Assembly: GCF_037975245.1 (NCBI RefSeq)
Contig: NC_092568.1
Coordinates: 16,573,001-16,637,000 of the forward strand
Reading direction: 5' to 3'
DNA length: 64,000 bases
Origin: Apostichopus japonicus
Taxonomy: Eukaryota; Echinodermata; Holothuroidea; Aspidochirotida; Stichopodidae
The notes under the pieces were generated by a model that did no database searches, was not told the DNA's origin, and saw nothing but the letters and a program-made list of their open reading frames with translations. A program made the position numbers and the translations under genes. Shown one piece after another: positions 26,001 to 38,096 of this stretch. The stretch's first letter is position 1; each line of letters begins with the position of its first letter.

Positions 26001-29000
26001 TGGTCTTGCGAGTCAGATTTGGCATTGCATTCTGGGTTGTATTTTGCTGACTCTTAAGCGATACCAGTCAGGGAACGATAACATACTTGAAAACATAGTC
26101 TGTTCAATTTTTCCACCAAAAACCACATAATAGACAGTGAAATTAGGCATCGCTTCAACAATTTGCAAATGTAAAAAAAAAATCTTTACATTAACTTTGT
26201 GGGACACAAAATTGTTGGTGTAAGGAACAGCCAAGTTTGTAACCGCTCACATGTGGACATCTTTTTAGTTACTTGTATGGTAATGTTTCAATGATCAAGG
26301 TTACAACCTTAATAAACATGTATAAACCACTGGACATCTCTTAGTTACTTGTAGGGTAAACCCTGATGTTCCAGAATTATATGACATGGTCAAGTTCACA
26401 ACCCTACCAAAAATGTAGTTTTAATTTTCAACATATTCCACACTCACAACTCATGATATGTAAAGTTGTTAAAAAATAAACAATGAGAAGAAATTGGCTT
26501 GAAAAGCTAAGATGGGCTACATGCATGTGATATGATTTGATATTAATTTCTTAAGCTAATCCTGACTGGGTATGATTTATCCCCCCCCCCCCTCCTGGGT
26601 TTAATTCAGGGCCATGCAGGCTTCATTTAGTCTTATTTTAGAGTTAAAACCAATAGAATCTGAATCTGCTTGGTCCAACAGGAGAAAGCTCTACAGGAGG
26701 GTGATCAAGAGTTGGTTCGCACAATTTCTCAGGAACTACAAGACCTTGAAGAGAAAGCAGAAGAACTGGATAAGATAAGGAACTCTGCCATTAATTCCAT
26801 CACGTAAGGAATTTACTGGTTTATTCTGCCATTAATTCCATCACGTAAGGAATTTACTGATTTATCTCTCATTTGATAAAGTTAACTCAATCGGTACCAT
26901 TACGTAGAGCTACCGATTCTAATTTTATTTAATTGCGTGGTGTAGGTTCGAATTGGTGACATCATATGTGTGATTTGTAAATTGTTTGTGTATCGTAGTG
27001 GGGGAGGGGATAGGGGAAGGGGGGTCAGAAGAGTGTGTGTGTCTGGTAGGGGGGAGGGTAGGGTAGGTGTCAAGTCTTGACCATGAGTCTTCAACAATAA
27101 ATGATTGTTCTCTGATAATGAGCGGGGGTCGTTGGGGTCAGGTGCATAGATTATTTTCCTGGGAGTTGCTGTCATTCCTTGAAACCGGACAGTCGTAGCC
27201 ATGAACCACAGCAAACACACCAATTGCGAGTTGGAAAACAGTAACATTTTCTAGTTTTCCAGTATATTGATCTCCACATCGAGGTTTTCATGTTGTTCTC
27301 TTCTGTTCTGTGTGATCATTAGATACATCAACCAGAGGAACAGGATGAGGAACATCAAGGACACAGAGCAAGCTCTGGTGCTACAAATGGCAGAAGAGAA
27401 GAAAGACGATCCCTTCACCAGGAGGAACTGTCGGCCGACCCTCGTCACCAGAGTAGTAAGATCACATCTCATTCGACGTACTCAAGTCTTTGCCCACGTT
27501 TGAAAATTTTTTGAAGATGACTTATTGCTTTCTTGAAAATTTTCCCTGGAAAATATCTGTTGTGGTACTGGGTATTTATGCTATGTTCTGTTAAGTAACA
27601 TTGTAGAGCAAGTAAGTGATTAAATGTGTCCTTGCAATGAATGATACAAACGTTTTGGACAAGTTTCGTAGTGAAGTAAATTGGGATAGCTTTAACAGGT
27701 CAGAGACACTCAATAACGTATCTGTGAGACCAGTAATGGTAACACTGATGCATAGTGCAGTAAATTGGGATAGGTTTTACAGGTCGGAGACACACAATAC
27801 CGTATCTGTTAGACCAGCCATGGTTACACTGACGGTTTGTTATATCAACACTAATTCCAACTCTATTTGGGGGATGGGGGGGGGGTGTCTGAAGTTTGCC
27901 TTCCTCATTCTTCCTGATTTAATCCAGTATCTTCCTCAGTGGTGTCAAATTCTCTCCTCAAGTATTTCGTGAAGCAAACTCACCCCAGTATGCAATATCT
28001 GAATGCATGGTGATGCTGACACCCAGAATTCACCCTCAGTGTGGGATTCAGACCCTAGCATCGTAGTCTAATATTCGTCCCTCATTAGTCGTATCTTCAT
28101 GAATGGAGATGGCGGCAAACCTATTTAACTGTGATTTGACTTAACTGTACGAGATGTCTTCGAACATATTTATCGCAAATCGGCAAATCAAACAATTTTG
28201 TTGTATATTCTGTAGTCATATCAAGTCAATTGTATCTCCATCCTCCATCCTCCATCTGTACTGGTGGTTTACTCTCCTGTGTCTGTCGTCATCATCGAGT
28301 GTCTTTATCCTGTATCTCTCAACAGAAAGACCATAACAAGAATCCATTATTACCGGGACCTGCTCAGCCGGCCGTGCAAGCAATTAATAAAAAGGAAAAT
28401 GACAAGAAGGATGCAACAGATTCATTCAAGATGGTATGTACGACCTTTCACCTTATGTTGCCGTGACAACAGTCACTATCCCTTTTTGTACTTGTTCAAC
28501 CTCACAGGTGACTTTTCAATTGGTCAAATAATAAAATAATCATGTAACCATGGATACATTTGAGAAGGAGGTGGAGACATGCTTTGTTTGTTTTGCTGGC
28601 AATTCCTGGCAGTTCCTCACTTTATGGAGAAGATCCTAAATGTATGAACAAAACTTCAAAATTTTTTAGCTCATGGGCAACTGAGGTAATGTTAACAATA
28701 CAATACCCTTGTGGGTATTGGGATGATCTAATAGATGGCAGGATGTCTTGAAGGTGACCAACTTAGTCTCAAAAATGCAGACATGTGGTCAGTGAAAATT
28801 AAAATTATAAATACTTAACTGTTTATACTTGTGGGTTAGATGTTTGAAACATAGATTGCTTTGTAATTTACCTGCTCTGTGCACTGTGGTGACTTGATCA
28901 TCATTCTTCATAATTATTCCCAAGTTACAACTTCTTTGAAACTATCCACTTCCAAAAATGTTTCCCATGGTGTAAACTTTGCTGTTCTATATTTGTTAGG

Positions 29001-30418
29001 ATGATGAAGATGAAGAGGACATAGTCACTACTCTGTCCCACCAAGCAGTACCTGCCAAGATTGGTGAGAGGAAGGTCTCTGCTGACTTATACTCTGCTCA
29101 TAACTTTGATATCAAGATAGATCTAGATGTACCACTTGGTGGTAAGTTAAATTATTGTTAACTGCTAAAAAGATAACATATTAAAAGTAATAGTAAAGCA
29201 ATCAATTGAAACTTTACCAGCAATATCTCTGGTGACCCCTTCATATGTTTGTTTGCCTGCCTTCAGTTCCTTGTGAGATTCAAAATCTAAACAAATATTG
29301 ATGTTTCTCATTTGGCATTTAATTGCAGATATAATAAACATCAATTCTGTTTTGTAAATTCTATACTTGGTGGTAAAGCTCCAACCGTTGGCCGAGTAAT
29401 CATCAATCATAGATCAATCAATCAATCATTTCTCATGTAAAATAAAATTCAAAGTAAAATAAAACTGTTAGCAAACTGCTTATCCACTAGAGAGCCTGTG
29501 TAAGAGAATGTGTAAAAGTAAGTTGGCCTGACATTTCGATCCTAGCAGGATCTTCTTCAGAGGATCTTCTTCAGAGGCTAAAATAAAATTGTTAGATCAG
29601 TTGGCTCCCCAAGTTGTTGCTTGAATCTTGGGATTCAACTAACATTCACACAGAAGTTAGGTGAAATATTATGTAGGCTCAAACATGAAATCACTTCAAA
29701 TGCTTCTCCTGCTAGGGATTTGAATGAAAGTCTTGGTTGGTGAGGGGGTGCAAACATGTACAAGGATTAAAGGTCAGAGTTCAATAAAGGTCATGATCGG
29801 TCCCAATGTGAAATATTTTTTATTCAGATTCTCAACAACTTGACACAAACCGGGTCAGAGGTCATCTTTGAACATGTTCTGATGAAAACATGATATGGAT
29901 TGCAGCAAATACCCACTTTCACCCCCATTTTTACCACTTCACATGTACTTTTAGCTCCAAGAAGAGGTCAAAGGTAATTACAGTGTGAAGATGACCTCTT
30001 CTAGTATTGCCCAATAATAAGTGGAATACTCTCCCAGTGTTTAATGTCACTTCAGGGAAAATAGTTAGAGCCATTTTGATCTATAGTTAGCTGACTGAAA
30101 GAGAAAGTGAGAAAGTTTTGTGCAGTATGGATTTTTAAACCTAATTGAGAAATATTTGTGTAGTCATGGGAACAATTAATTCCACATGAAATGATAAGTG
30201 GTACTTGCTCACATTAGAGTTGCAGTGGATTTCGTTGAGAATGTCACTTGAGCTTCGTTGCTGATGTTTTTTGTGTTCGCTGTTTTGATTTTGTCTCGTT
30301 TTCGTTTCCCTACATAGATGCCAGAGCAGACTCTGACAGTGTTCAATCAGCGAAGCCTTCCATACCACGGAGATCATTGAACCTCAACGAGTACAAAAAG
30401 AAACGAGGATTGATATAG
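8079..30418 (+). CDS. RTF1: RTF1, Plus3-domain subunit of the Paf1 transcription elongation complex
   Basis: Seventeen exons give 684 residues (human RTF1 is about 710): 8079-8159, 13948-14070, 15152-15275, 16299-16491, 17246-17442, 17930-18131, 22071-22151, 22680-22770, 23422-23504, 24378-24465, 25036-25143, 25910-25987, 26682-26803, 27323-27455, 28326-28433, 29000-29141, 30318-30418. All phases agree. The N terminus ([20 protein letters not shown], then [10 protein letters not shown]) and C terminus ([16 protein letters not shown]) are family hallmarks. After acidic and basic low-complexity segments, the Plus3 domain spans about residues 312-445 ([48 protein letters not shown]). Next come a Lys/Glu-rich helical segment, YINQRNR and DPFTRR. 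In other species RTF1 couples Paf1C to elongating RNA polymerase II through Spt5 and promotes H2B ubiquitination in the nucleus. The donor after exon 11 (GTTTGA) is weak. Confidence 0.96.
8363..8742 (-). mobile_element. TTAA-bounded MITE, copy 1 (RTF1 intron 1)
   Basis: It is nearly identical, in reverse complement, to 54516-54885. Both copies start and end in TTAA and carry terminal inverted repeats that read TTAAAGG..TGAAGACT inward. No coding capacity is evident. TTAA at both edges is the target duplication of piggyBac-type elements, though the inner repeat does not start with the usual CCC. Confidence 0.8.
9515..9830 (-). mobile_element. Dispersed repeat with hammerhead-like motif, copy A (RTF1 intron 1)
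   Basis: It shares the leader ACTGTTAGCAAACTGC, the block GTAAAAGTAAGTTGGCCTGA and the following AG-rich stretch (GGAGAGGTAGGAGATAAAC) with the copy at 45720-46270. The conserved core at 9584-9622, read on the minus strand, matches the hammerhead ribozyme layout except that the G of GAAA is replaced. Only the left part of the element is present. Confidence 0.7.
14395..14940. repeat. Three-copy direct and inverted repeat in RTF1 intron 2
   Basis: A segment with ATCTGCAC, CCATCTACCTAACTA, ACATTGGATC and CACTGCGCCCTCTCTCCCTG occurs at about 14412-14490 and again at about 14605-14685. A reverse-complement copy lies at about 14823-14915 (GGGCGCAATGCTAAAA, then AGTTAGGTAGATGGGA). The inverted arrangement would fold into a hairpin and looks like the remains of a terminal-inverted-repeat element. 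Confidence 0.7.
15361..15557 (+). repeat. 98-bp tandem duplication in RTF1 intron 3
   Basis: Two adjacent copies begin at 15361 and 15459 (CCAAAATACTAAAGCATTTG) and end in TTAAACTTTTGGATC. They are nearly identical, so the duplication is recent. It is intronic, with no coding effect expected. Confidence 0.88.
16530..17045 (+). repeat. Minisatellite of about 125 bp in RTF1 intron 4
   Basis: The phrase GATGGATGTAGACTAGTATC recurs near 16687, 16812 and 16938. It is followed each time by GAACAATGGTAGACATGTGT and a block containing GTCTGACTGATGGTAGACTG. The left flank (16540-16680) consists of shorter degenerate copies of the GACTGA/GCAGAC words. Confidence 0.85.
18082..21296 (+). repeat. 111-bp minisatellite made from the end of RTF1 exon 6, its splice donor and adjoining intron
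   Basis: The native exon ends with codons for [17 protein letters not shown] and the donor AG/GTAAGG at 18131/18132. About 28 further copies follow head to tail. Each holds roughly 50 bp matching the exon end, the donor, and about 60 bp of intron (AAATGAGAGGTGTTAATGGA, then ATAACTAGGATCTTG). Most units are about 111 bp. Three (near 19282, 19766, 20519) lack the intron-derived piece, and three carry AGATAAGG, which destroys the GT donor. An unrelated insert with ATAACATAAC repeats interrupts the array at about 19613-19672. The true downstream acceptor is at 22070/22071. Confidence 0.95.
23780..24005 (+). repeat. Dispersed repeat shared with the first K2P intron
   Basis: This stretch in RTF1 intron 9 (CTTGAAACCTGATACATTTT, then GTTTGCTTAGCTGTCAAAG, then TGTGTGGATAAATTATT, ending AAAATTCATATGTTTGA) resembles 52150-52550 over most of its length, allowing gaps and an inserted TA microsatellite there. 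It is probably an old interspersed element of unknown class. Confidence 0.6.
26790..26864 (+). repeat. Tandem duplication of RTF1 exon 13 end with its splice donor
   Basis: The native exon end TCTGCCATTAATTCCATCAC and donor GTAAGGAATTTACTG (junction 26803/26804) are repeated about 42 bp downstream, giving a second potential donor at about 26846. It is a small-scale parallel of the large array after exon 6. Confidence 0.88.
27670..27840 (+). repeat. 84-bp tandem duplication in RTF1 intron 14
   Basis: Two diverged copies start with GTAAATTGGGATAG (near 27675 and 27760) and end with GGTAACACTGATG or its variant GGTTACACTGACG. The period is 84 bp. An open frame runs through both copies, but nothing else supports coding. 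Confidence 0.75.
29450..29600 (-). mobile_element. Dispersed repeat with hammerhead-like motif, copy B (RTF1 intron 16)
   Basis: It carries the ACTGTTAGCAAACTGCTTAT leader, GTAAAAGTAAGTTGGCCTGA, and a core at 29526-29578 that on the minus strand reads CTGAAGA, a GATCC/GGATC stem, and GAAA. A 15-bp internal duplication (AGGATCTTCTTCAG, present twice) is specific to this copy. Confidence 0.72.
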
Positions 30419-33400
30419 CAGTGTGCTCCCTCTCTGTTTGTGGATGTACTAACAGTGACTTTCAGTCATTCCTTGTTGCTATGTAATTTATTGATGAGAT
30501 AGTACTGTACCTGTAGGAGTAGTTTCTGTGTGAGGAATCTTCAATGACTAGCTTAAAATATTGAAGCCATAATAACTAGCTGGTAAAGTAAGCTTTGGTT
30601 GACTAGCTGGTAATGTAAGCTTTGGTGACTAGCTGGTAATGGAAGCTTTGATGACTAGCTGGTAATGGAAGCTTTGGTTGACTAGCTGGTAATGAAAGTT
30701 TTGGTGACTAGCTGGTAATGTAAGCTTTGATGACTAGCTGGTAATGGAAGCTTTGATGACTAGCTGGTAATGTAAGCTTTGGTGACTAGCTGGTAATGTA
30801 AGCTTTGGTGACTAGCTGGTAATGGAAGCTTTGATGACTAGCTGGTAATGGAAGCTTTGGTTGACTAGCTGGTAATGAAAGTTTTGGTGACTAGCTGGTA
30901 ATGTAAGCTTTGATGACTAGCTGGTAATGGAAGCTTTGATGACTAGCTGGTAATGGAAGCTTTGATGACTAGCAGGTAATGGAAGCTTTGATGACTAGCT
31001 GGTAATGGAAGCTTTAGTGACTAGCTGGTAATGGAAGCTTTGGTGACTAGCTGGTAATGTAAGCTTTGTTGACTAGCTGGTAATGAAAGCTTTGGTGACT
31101 AGCTGGTAATGAGAGCTTTGGTGACTAGCTGGTAATGGAAGCTTGGATGACTAGCTGGTAATGTAAGCTTTGTTGACTAGCTGGTAATGTAAGCTTTGTT
31201 GACTAGCTGGTAATGTAAGCTTTGGTGCCTAGCTGGTAATGTAAGCTTTGTTGACTAGCTGGTAATGTAAGCTTTGGTGCCTAGCTGGTAATGGAAGCTT
31301 TGGTGACTAGCTGGTAATGAAAGCTTTGATGACTAGCTGGTAATGTAAGCTTTGTTGACTAGCTGGTAATGTAAGCTTTGGTGACTAGCTGGTAATGTAA
31401 GCTTTGGTGACTAGCTGGTAATGGAAGCTTTGGTGACTAGCTGGTAATGAGAGCTTTGTTGACTAGCTGGTAATGAAAGCTTTGGTGACTAGCTGGTAAT
31501 GAGAGCTTTGGTGACTAGCTGGTAATGGAAGCTTGGATGACTAGCTGGTAATGTAAGCTTTGTTGACTAGCTGGTAATGTAAGCTTTGTTGACTAGCTGG
31601 TAATGTAAGCTTTGGTGCCTAGCTGGTAATGTAAGCTTTGGTGACTAGCTGGTAATGAAAGCTTTGATGACTAGCTGGTAATGTAAGCTTTGTTGACTAG
31701 CTGGTAATGAAAGCTTTGGTGACTAGCTGGTAATGAGAGCTTTGGTGACTAGCTGGTAATAGAAGCTTTGATGACTAGCTGGTATTGAAAGCTTTGGTGA
31801 CTAGCTGGTAATGAGAGCTTTGGTGACTAGCTGGTAATGGAAGCTTTGATGACTAGCTGGTAATGTGAGCTTTGATGACTAGCTGGTAATGTAAGCTTTG
31901 GTGCCTAGCTGGTAATGAAAGCTTTGGTGACTAGCTGGTAATGAGAGCTTTGGTGACTAGCTGGTAATGTAAGCTTTGATGACTAGCTGGTAATGGAAGC
32001 TTTGATGACTAGCTGATAATGTAAGCTTGATGACTAGCTGGTAATGTAAGCTTTGGTGACTAGCTGGTAATGTAAGCTTTGATGACTAGCTGGTAATGTA
32101 AGCTTTGATGACTAGCTAGTAATGGAAGCTTTGATGACTAGCTGGTAATGTAAGCTTTTGTGATTAGCTGGTAATGTAAGCTTTGGTGACTAGCTGGTAA
32201 TGGAAGCTTTGGTGACTAGCTGTAAATGAAAGCTGCACTCTCAAGCTATACATAGAGGCGTCTCTGACTGGCTAGAAATTGGAACTGAAGTGACTAGCTG
32301 TAAAATGGAATTGTCTGTGACTAGCTAGAAATTACAGCTGTGGTGAGCTAGATATGGAAGATTCCACAACTTGCTACACAATCAGAGTTTTAATGACAAA
32401 CCAAAAATAGAAGTTTTAATGAATGGCAGCTTCTCTGACTAGCTATAAATTGAATTTGCAGTGACTAGCTGCACTTTGAATCTTCAACAGATAGCTGCAA
32501 ATCAGAGAGGTTCAGTGACAAGCTATAAATGGAAGCTTTAATGAGCACCTATAATGAAAACTACATTGCCTAGCTCAAGATGTCTAAAGCAATACAAGAG
32601 AGCAACTGGTGTGAAGAAGTAGTGAAACGTTTGTAATCAGGAAAACCTTCACTATGCATGGAGCACATGTCCACATGATAAAACACAAAACAACTTTTGA
32701 GGAAAGTTAAGTTACTAGTAGTACCATACTCTGCTTGTCTCTGAATGGTGTCCCAGTTAGTTAGGTCTACTCTGCTCCTGCATATTTTAGTCATTAGGAA
32801 ATTTCAAGGATGACATAGAAAGCTGCGATAACGCAATATGTATCATTTGCAAGAATCAGCAAGCCTGGTGAATTGGATGTAAGATGCAGTAATGTTTAAT
32901 GTGTAAAGAAGGTGGTCTCTACGGTGGTCTCAAACCGCAATGATACCATACTGAGTGAGGAAGTATTCAGAACGGAGTTAAAAATTTGGCTGTTAATGCA
33001 TGTTTTAGGGCGTTGCCGTGGTGACAAATGTGTTCTATCAATACAAACCACCCAGAGAGTTATGTAGTTGTATATTTTGTTTCTACCGAAATGTTTTGCC
33101 CGATGCAATAACCAACGTCATTCCCGCTGGCAAAATCTACCCGGATTGTGTTTTCATCGGACTTCTCAAATCACTCTCTTCATATTCGGATACTTGGACG
33201 CTACTCCCAAGGACACACTGAAAATCCCAGACAGGTTCAATTAAATGATCAGGATTGTTGATCAAAGTCGACTGTAGCTTTGTTTTACACTTGTTTTCTT
33301 TATTTATAAACAAATTTTATCTATTGGAAAATATCTGGACAGAATAAAGTGTAAAAGGTTAGAGATTGCCTAGAAATTTGTGGGTATCATGTTAGCATTT

Positions 33401-34842
33401 TAATTGCTCTCAAAACATGTCAACCTGGGTCAGAGCATGAGATCAATACAAGTGGGTACTATGCATTCTTGTTTGTACACATAGTAGCAATGTAAGGTCA
33501 GTATTTGGTCATGTTTCATTACCCTGAGGTCAACAACTATTGAATCAACACCATCAGGTATTTCTGTTCACTTGCTTGTATCATTTATAAGGAAATGAAG
33601 CAAAGCTTAGGAAGTGACAGATGCATGATGGTTACGATGGAAATAACTGTTTGAACCAGTCTTGTTACTGTAGTGGACATGTCATACTAACATTTGATGT
33701 GTTCTTTGGAAAGAATCTCAATCTTTCAGCTGTTTCTAAGGAAGCCAAATTGCACAGGGAATTTCCTATATGTGTTTATTCAAGATGTATTTCAGATATC
33801 AGCACAATTCAGAATGTCTTGCATCTTGCTGTATCAGCATTAGTAGTAAAAGGTGCATCAATGACAAAGTTTAGCCTGTGGAGAAATGTTGATCAATATT
33901 TCATCAAGTATTTCTCAGTTGGATTAGCCATCAGTTTTTAGTGCCATGAATTGATATTGATGGAAAAAACACTATTAAGGTTTTGAAAACCTGACTGACA
34001 GGTAGCAGATTTTCCATGATGGCCGCATGCAACCTGCCCACTTGTGTTGTTAATGATATTACTCGGAAGTAACTGTGAAATGAACGAGCAAATTATTGGA
34101 GTAACAATAAATATCAAAAAGACCTGATATGTATGAGGTACTTGTTGTACGTGAGGTGTGGTGGAGGGTTAGGTTGCGGTCACAGTTATGAGTAAATTAG
34201 TGGGTCCTTTTGAAGCAGCCCTTCCTATTAGAAAACAGAGGCTTAAGCAATGTCACAAATTTACTTGGATGAAAGTATATGAGTTAATACTTGCACTTAC
34301 TGATATGTATGACAATATCAAGTTTGTTTCTTCACCCCCCCCCCCCGCCCCCAGGAATGTGATATCATAACTATCATTGTTAGTAATGTAAACAACAGAC
34401 TTGTGTGAGTTGTTATCAGTTATGGTTGCTACAGTGTGAGACTCTGTATCTTGGACAGAGTAGTGCAGTAATAGTCATCTTGGTGTATGTCCATAAATGG
34501 AAGGTGATTGTTTTTTCATAGACCTGATGCAAGTGCGGCTTGCGCAGGAGCAGTCATACAAATTTTTTAGCATGTTTAAAATTTCACCACAACTGGTACT
34601 TCACAAATTATCATGATTTTTTTTTTTTTTATCTGAAAACTTCTTTTTATTTCATCTTTTATATTTCAGACTCAGAATGTCCCATTTTATTGCAAACAAC
34701 CTAGAATAAAGTGACTTTGTGTACAAATGTAACCTATTGTACTGGTTTATTTCTATGCGTCTTCTGTAATGCAGAATGTTATGTCATTTATATTGCAAAG
34801 AACATGTATCTAATGCAAATGTAAACAAGCAAGATTAATAAA
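30419..34842 (+). other. RTF1 3' region, probable long 3' UTR
   Basis: After the stop codon the sequence holds the 26-bp minisatellite and then unique AT-rich DNA. Candidate AATAAA signals are at 33343-33348, 34705-34710 and 34837-34842. Which is used cannot be told from sequence. The 33343 signal would give a 3' UTR of about 2.9 kb that includes the whole minisatellite. Confidence 0.45.
30570..32545 (+). repeat. 26-bp minisatellite just downstream of the RTF1 stop codon
   Basis: The unit TGACTAGCTGGTAATGTAAG plus CTTTGG (variants GGAAG, GAAAG, GAGAG) is repeated about 63 times from 30570 to about 32230. Degenerate CTAGCT-containing copies continue to about 32545. Each unit carries the palindromes CTAG and AAGCTT. 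It begins about 150 bp after the RTF1 stop. Confidence 0.95.
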
Positions 34843-37800
34843 AGATATGTCCTTTTGAAATCATTTCTTTAATAAAATACTTCTCTTACTAATAACTTGA
34901 AGCCATCGTCAAATTCATACCATTTCATCCTACTACTATTTTGTGATAACACTTATGTAAAACCTATTCAACTTCCAGCCAGATATCACAGAAAATTTAT
35001 AATTAGTGTCATATTCCTAAAGATAAATGCTATAATGTAATTTTTCCCTATTAAACTGGTAAACGTAGCAGGCAATGAGCCTTTTGTTTTGGGACGAGCA
35101 GCTGCCCTGATTCTTATATGCAAAGTAGGCTAGATATTTCTGCTATGACAATGTTGAGAGTCCTTGGCTAATAGAAACGGTATGCTAACAATTTTTGAGG
35201 GTTTTTCAACAATGATTGAGGCATTTATGCATGAAATATTTCCAACCCTACCAAAGTAATGCGCTGCAATTGATCACATTTTACAAGAAAAATCTTGATT
35301 TTTTTCATCAAGTGAATATCAATGGACTAGTAATGAAGGAAATGTTATTCGAACCACAATTCAGTACCCAGATAATTTTTCATAGAAGTATTAAACACAT
35401 TTGAAAGCAAAGTGGAATTTTTTGATATTTTTTCTTTTTACGTTTTACCGTTACTTGTTGGAAATGAAAAACATGAGTAATCAAGCTGCTGATTTGCTTC
35501 ACGATGGGATTTTGCTTTGGACTCGCATCCAAACATGTATCATAACTAACCCAGAACCTCTTTGATGTGCAGGTTTGTATTTTCCCTTTATGCTAAAATT
35601 AACAAATCCCCGCTCTCTTTTAATAGATTTTAAAGTTATGACAAGGCTAAATTCTCCCTTCCACTTTTCATTGCAATGAGGACACTAGAAAGGTGGAGGC
35701 TAAATTCCTTCACGAAAAAAGTTTAAAAGAAAAATTTAATTAATTCTTCACTTTTTATTTTCCACATATTGCAAAAATGCTGCATTTTACAGTCACTGTA
35801 ATAAATGATTAAATATTACAAGAAAGTAATGATTAATACTCAAAACAAGGTGTTTCCATTTCAATCAGAGTAAACACAAAAAGGCAGATTTCTGTGTAAC
35901 TGGTTGATGCAAAGTACACATAAAAGGAAAGTTTTAAGGGCTGATGAAATATAGTTTTGACCAATGAAGAAATGAAATAGGCTCGTCCCACAATTGAAAG
36001 TTCCGTTTTAACAGCCACAGCTACAGTAATACCAAAACTGATGTAGAGTTCTCAACTAGCAAGCAACGTGAAATAAATTTGTTATTCCACATTTTCTGTC
36101 ACATCACTTTTTCTCCTATGATGCATATAGCATGTACACCCTGCACATAAGAATAGAAACACATATTCAGTGTACACCCTAATAATAAGACAGTGATATC
36201 TGAAGGACAGTTACAAGAATCTAATCCATTTAAGTTTCTTTAAGCCAGCATACTTCTGATTTCATATATTGCACACAATTAATTTTAATGGGACAGCCAG
36301 GAGTTTTTGTATGGGGCATAGTATGGGGCCAAAGGGCTATCATTTGTAAGTACTGGCCATAGACAAAGCTGTCTTCTTCTCATTATATTACAACTGATGG
36401 CAAAGCTTATCTATTGACTGGTTGGGATGATATGTGAAGGGAACATGCTTAGTGGTAACAAGAAACTTTGATTGGTAACAATCATCTTGCGTGCTCCTTC
36501 CCCACCCTCTTCCACCCATATTAGTGTTGGCTTTATACGCTACAAGACGAACGGGTGGTGTTTCATTTCTGTACATCAGTTTTTAGTTATATCATCAACC
36601 ACTAAGAATCTAGAATGTGGAAAGTTTATTCAGATGTCTGTTTCAGAAAAGAAGGAAGAATACTGGCTTAAATAAGCCACAAAATATAAAGTAGATCTAT
36701 AAAGAAATGATGTTTGGAGTAGAGTATGAAAATCATGCTATGAAATACAATAAATGTAAGCAAATAAAGAAAATGTGTTAGTAGAGAATTTAAGTTACTA
36801 CAATAAAGTAGCTAGAGGTAAGTAAATAAGCCTGTGACTTCATATAGTTGGTTACTTTTTGATCTGTAAAAGCAGATCATAATCTTAGCAATCTGATCAT
36901 CTTTTTCATGCTGCAAGCACTACATAACAACATTTTGAAATTTCATGATTCTTGTCAAAAGTGAACTTTAAGCAGACAGACGTGATGTTAAAACTGTACA
37001 TCCAAAAACATAGCTTTTGTTTTGTCTTTTGTTGTTCATTTTCCACATCAAACTTGGATGTATCATTATTTGAATGCATGACTCTTGAGTAATATTTGTA
37101 AGTTACTTCAAAACCCCTTGTAGGTTACATTGAAGGCTATTCTTTCCCAATTTAGGGTTAATCAAGGGTGCACAAAATAAGGCAAAACTAAAGATTTTCT
37201 GTTGATGTACATCTATGATTTCAAGACGATGTTTGCTTTGAGTTCACTTGTGATGAAAAATGTGTCAATTTGGGACTATATATTACTCTCAAAAAACAGG
37301 AAAGAAAGGATCACCAGAACGACCAGATCATGTTTCTCTTGTATCAGTCACAAAAGTAATTTACCTTTGGTATAATTCTTTAAGTGAATAAGGAATTTGC
37401 AGATTAATTTATCTTTACAATTGAGATCAAATTCAAAATACCTCAAGTTGCCCACCCCTTGATACTATTAGAAAATGTATTATCTTGCACAATTTGTTAC
37501 TTTATTTAAATCAATGTTTCAAGTCTTCAAATACTACAGAAATGGAATCGAAAAAAAAAAGGAAGGAATTTGCTTATAATTTCATTAAATAATTAGACAA
37601 TGAAGGAAAGTGAATAAGGAATGCCTTCAAAATTGCACAATTAGCAAACATCAAATATACATTTCATATATGTATCTAGTACTCTTTAATATATTCAAAA
37701 TATGCATAAAGTTAGAAACTGCTAAATGAAGTTGATTAAGTTTTTGAAAATGTACATTTTATTTCAGACTTGATATCTGTTACCATAGGAACAATTATTG

Positions 37801-38096
37801 ACAAAATCCAAATGTATATTCATGAATGACAATACATCTTGGATGTCAATTCAAGCATCAAAATGAAATAAAAATGCACAACTAGAACAAAAGAAAATTA
37901 CCAAATTACTGTAACAATAAAACATTTGGTAACAGGAATCCCCTTTAAAACTTCTCAAAGGAATAACCTTCAAGACTTGTGCAGGCAAAATACTTGACAA
38001 TGTTTGTTGACACCCTGATTGGTCACTTGGGAATGGCTTTATAATATTCCTCTGTTGCCCTTTTTTTCTTTTTCTTTTTTGTTTCACTGCTTTTGG
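32546..38096. other. Convergent intergenic region between RTF1 and the LRR gene
   Basis: Apart from the possible 3' UTR of RTF1 on the left and that of the minus-strand LRR gene on the right, I see only AT-rich sequence and a poly-C run near 34336. Short open frames lack support. Candidate minus-strand polyadenylation hexamers (TTTATT on the plus strand) lie near 37757 and 37500. Confidence 0.5.

Noticed and set aside
26900-27247. 115-codon minus-strand open frame
   Set aside because: It is antisense within RTF1 intron 13, with low-complexity proline-rich sequence from G-runs and no supporting motif.
27616-27972. 118-codon plus-strand open frame with a 28-residue repeat
   Set aside because: It is within RTF1 intron 14, and the repeat is explained by an 84-bp tandem duplication whose period happens to be a multiple of three.
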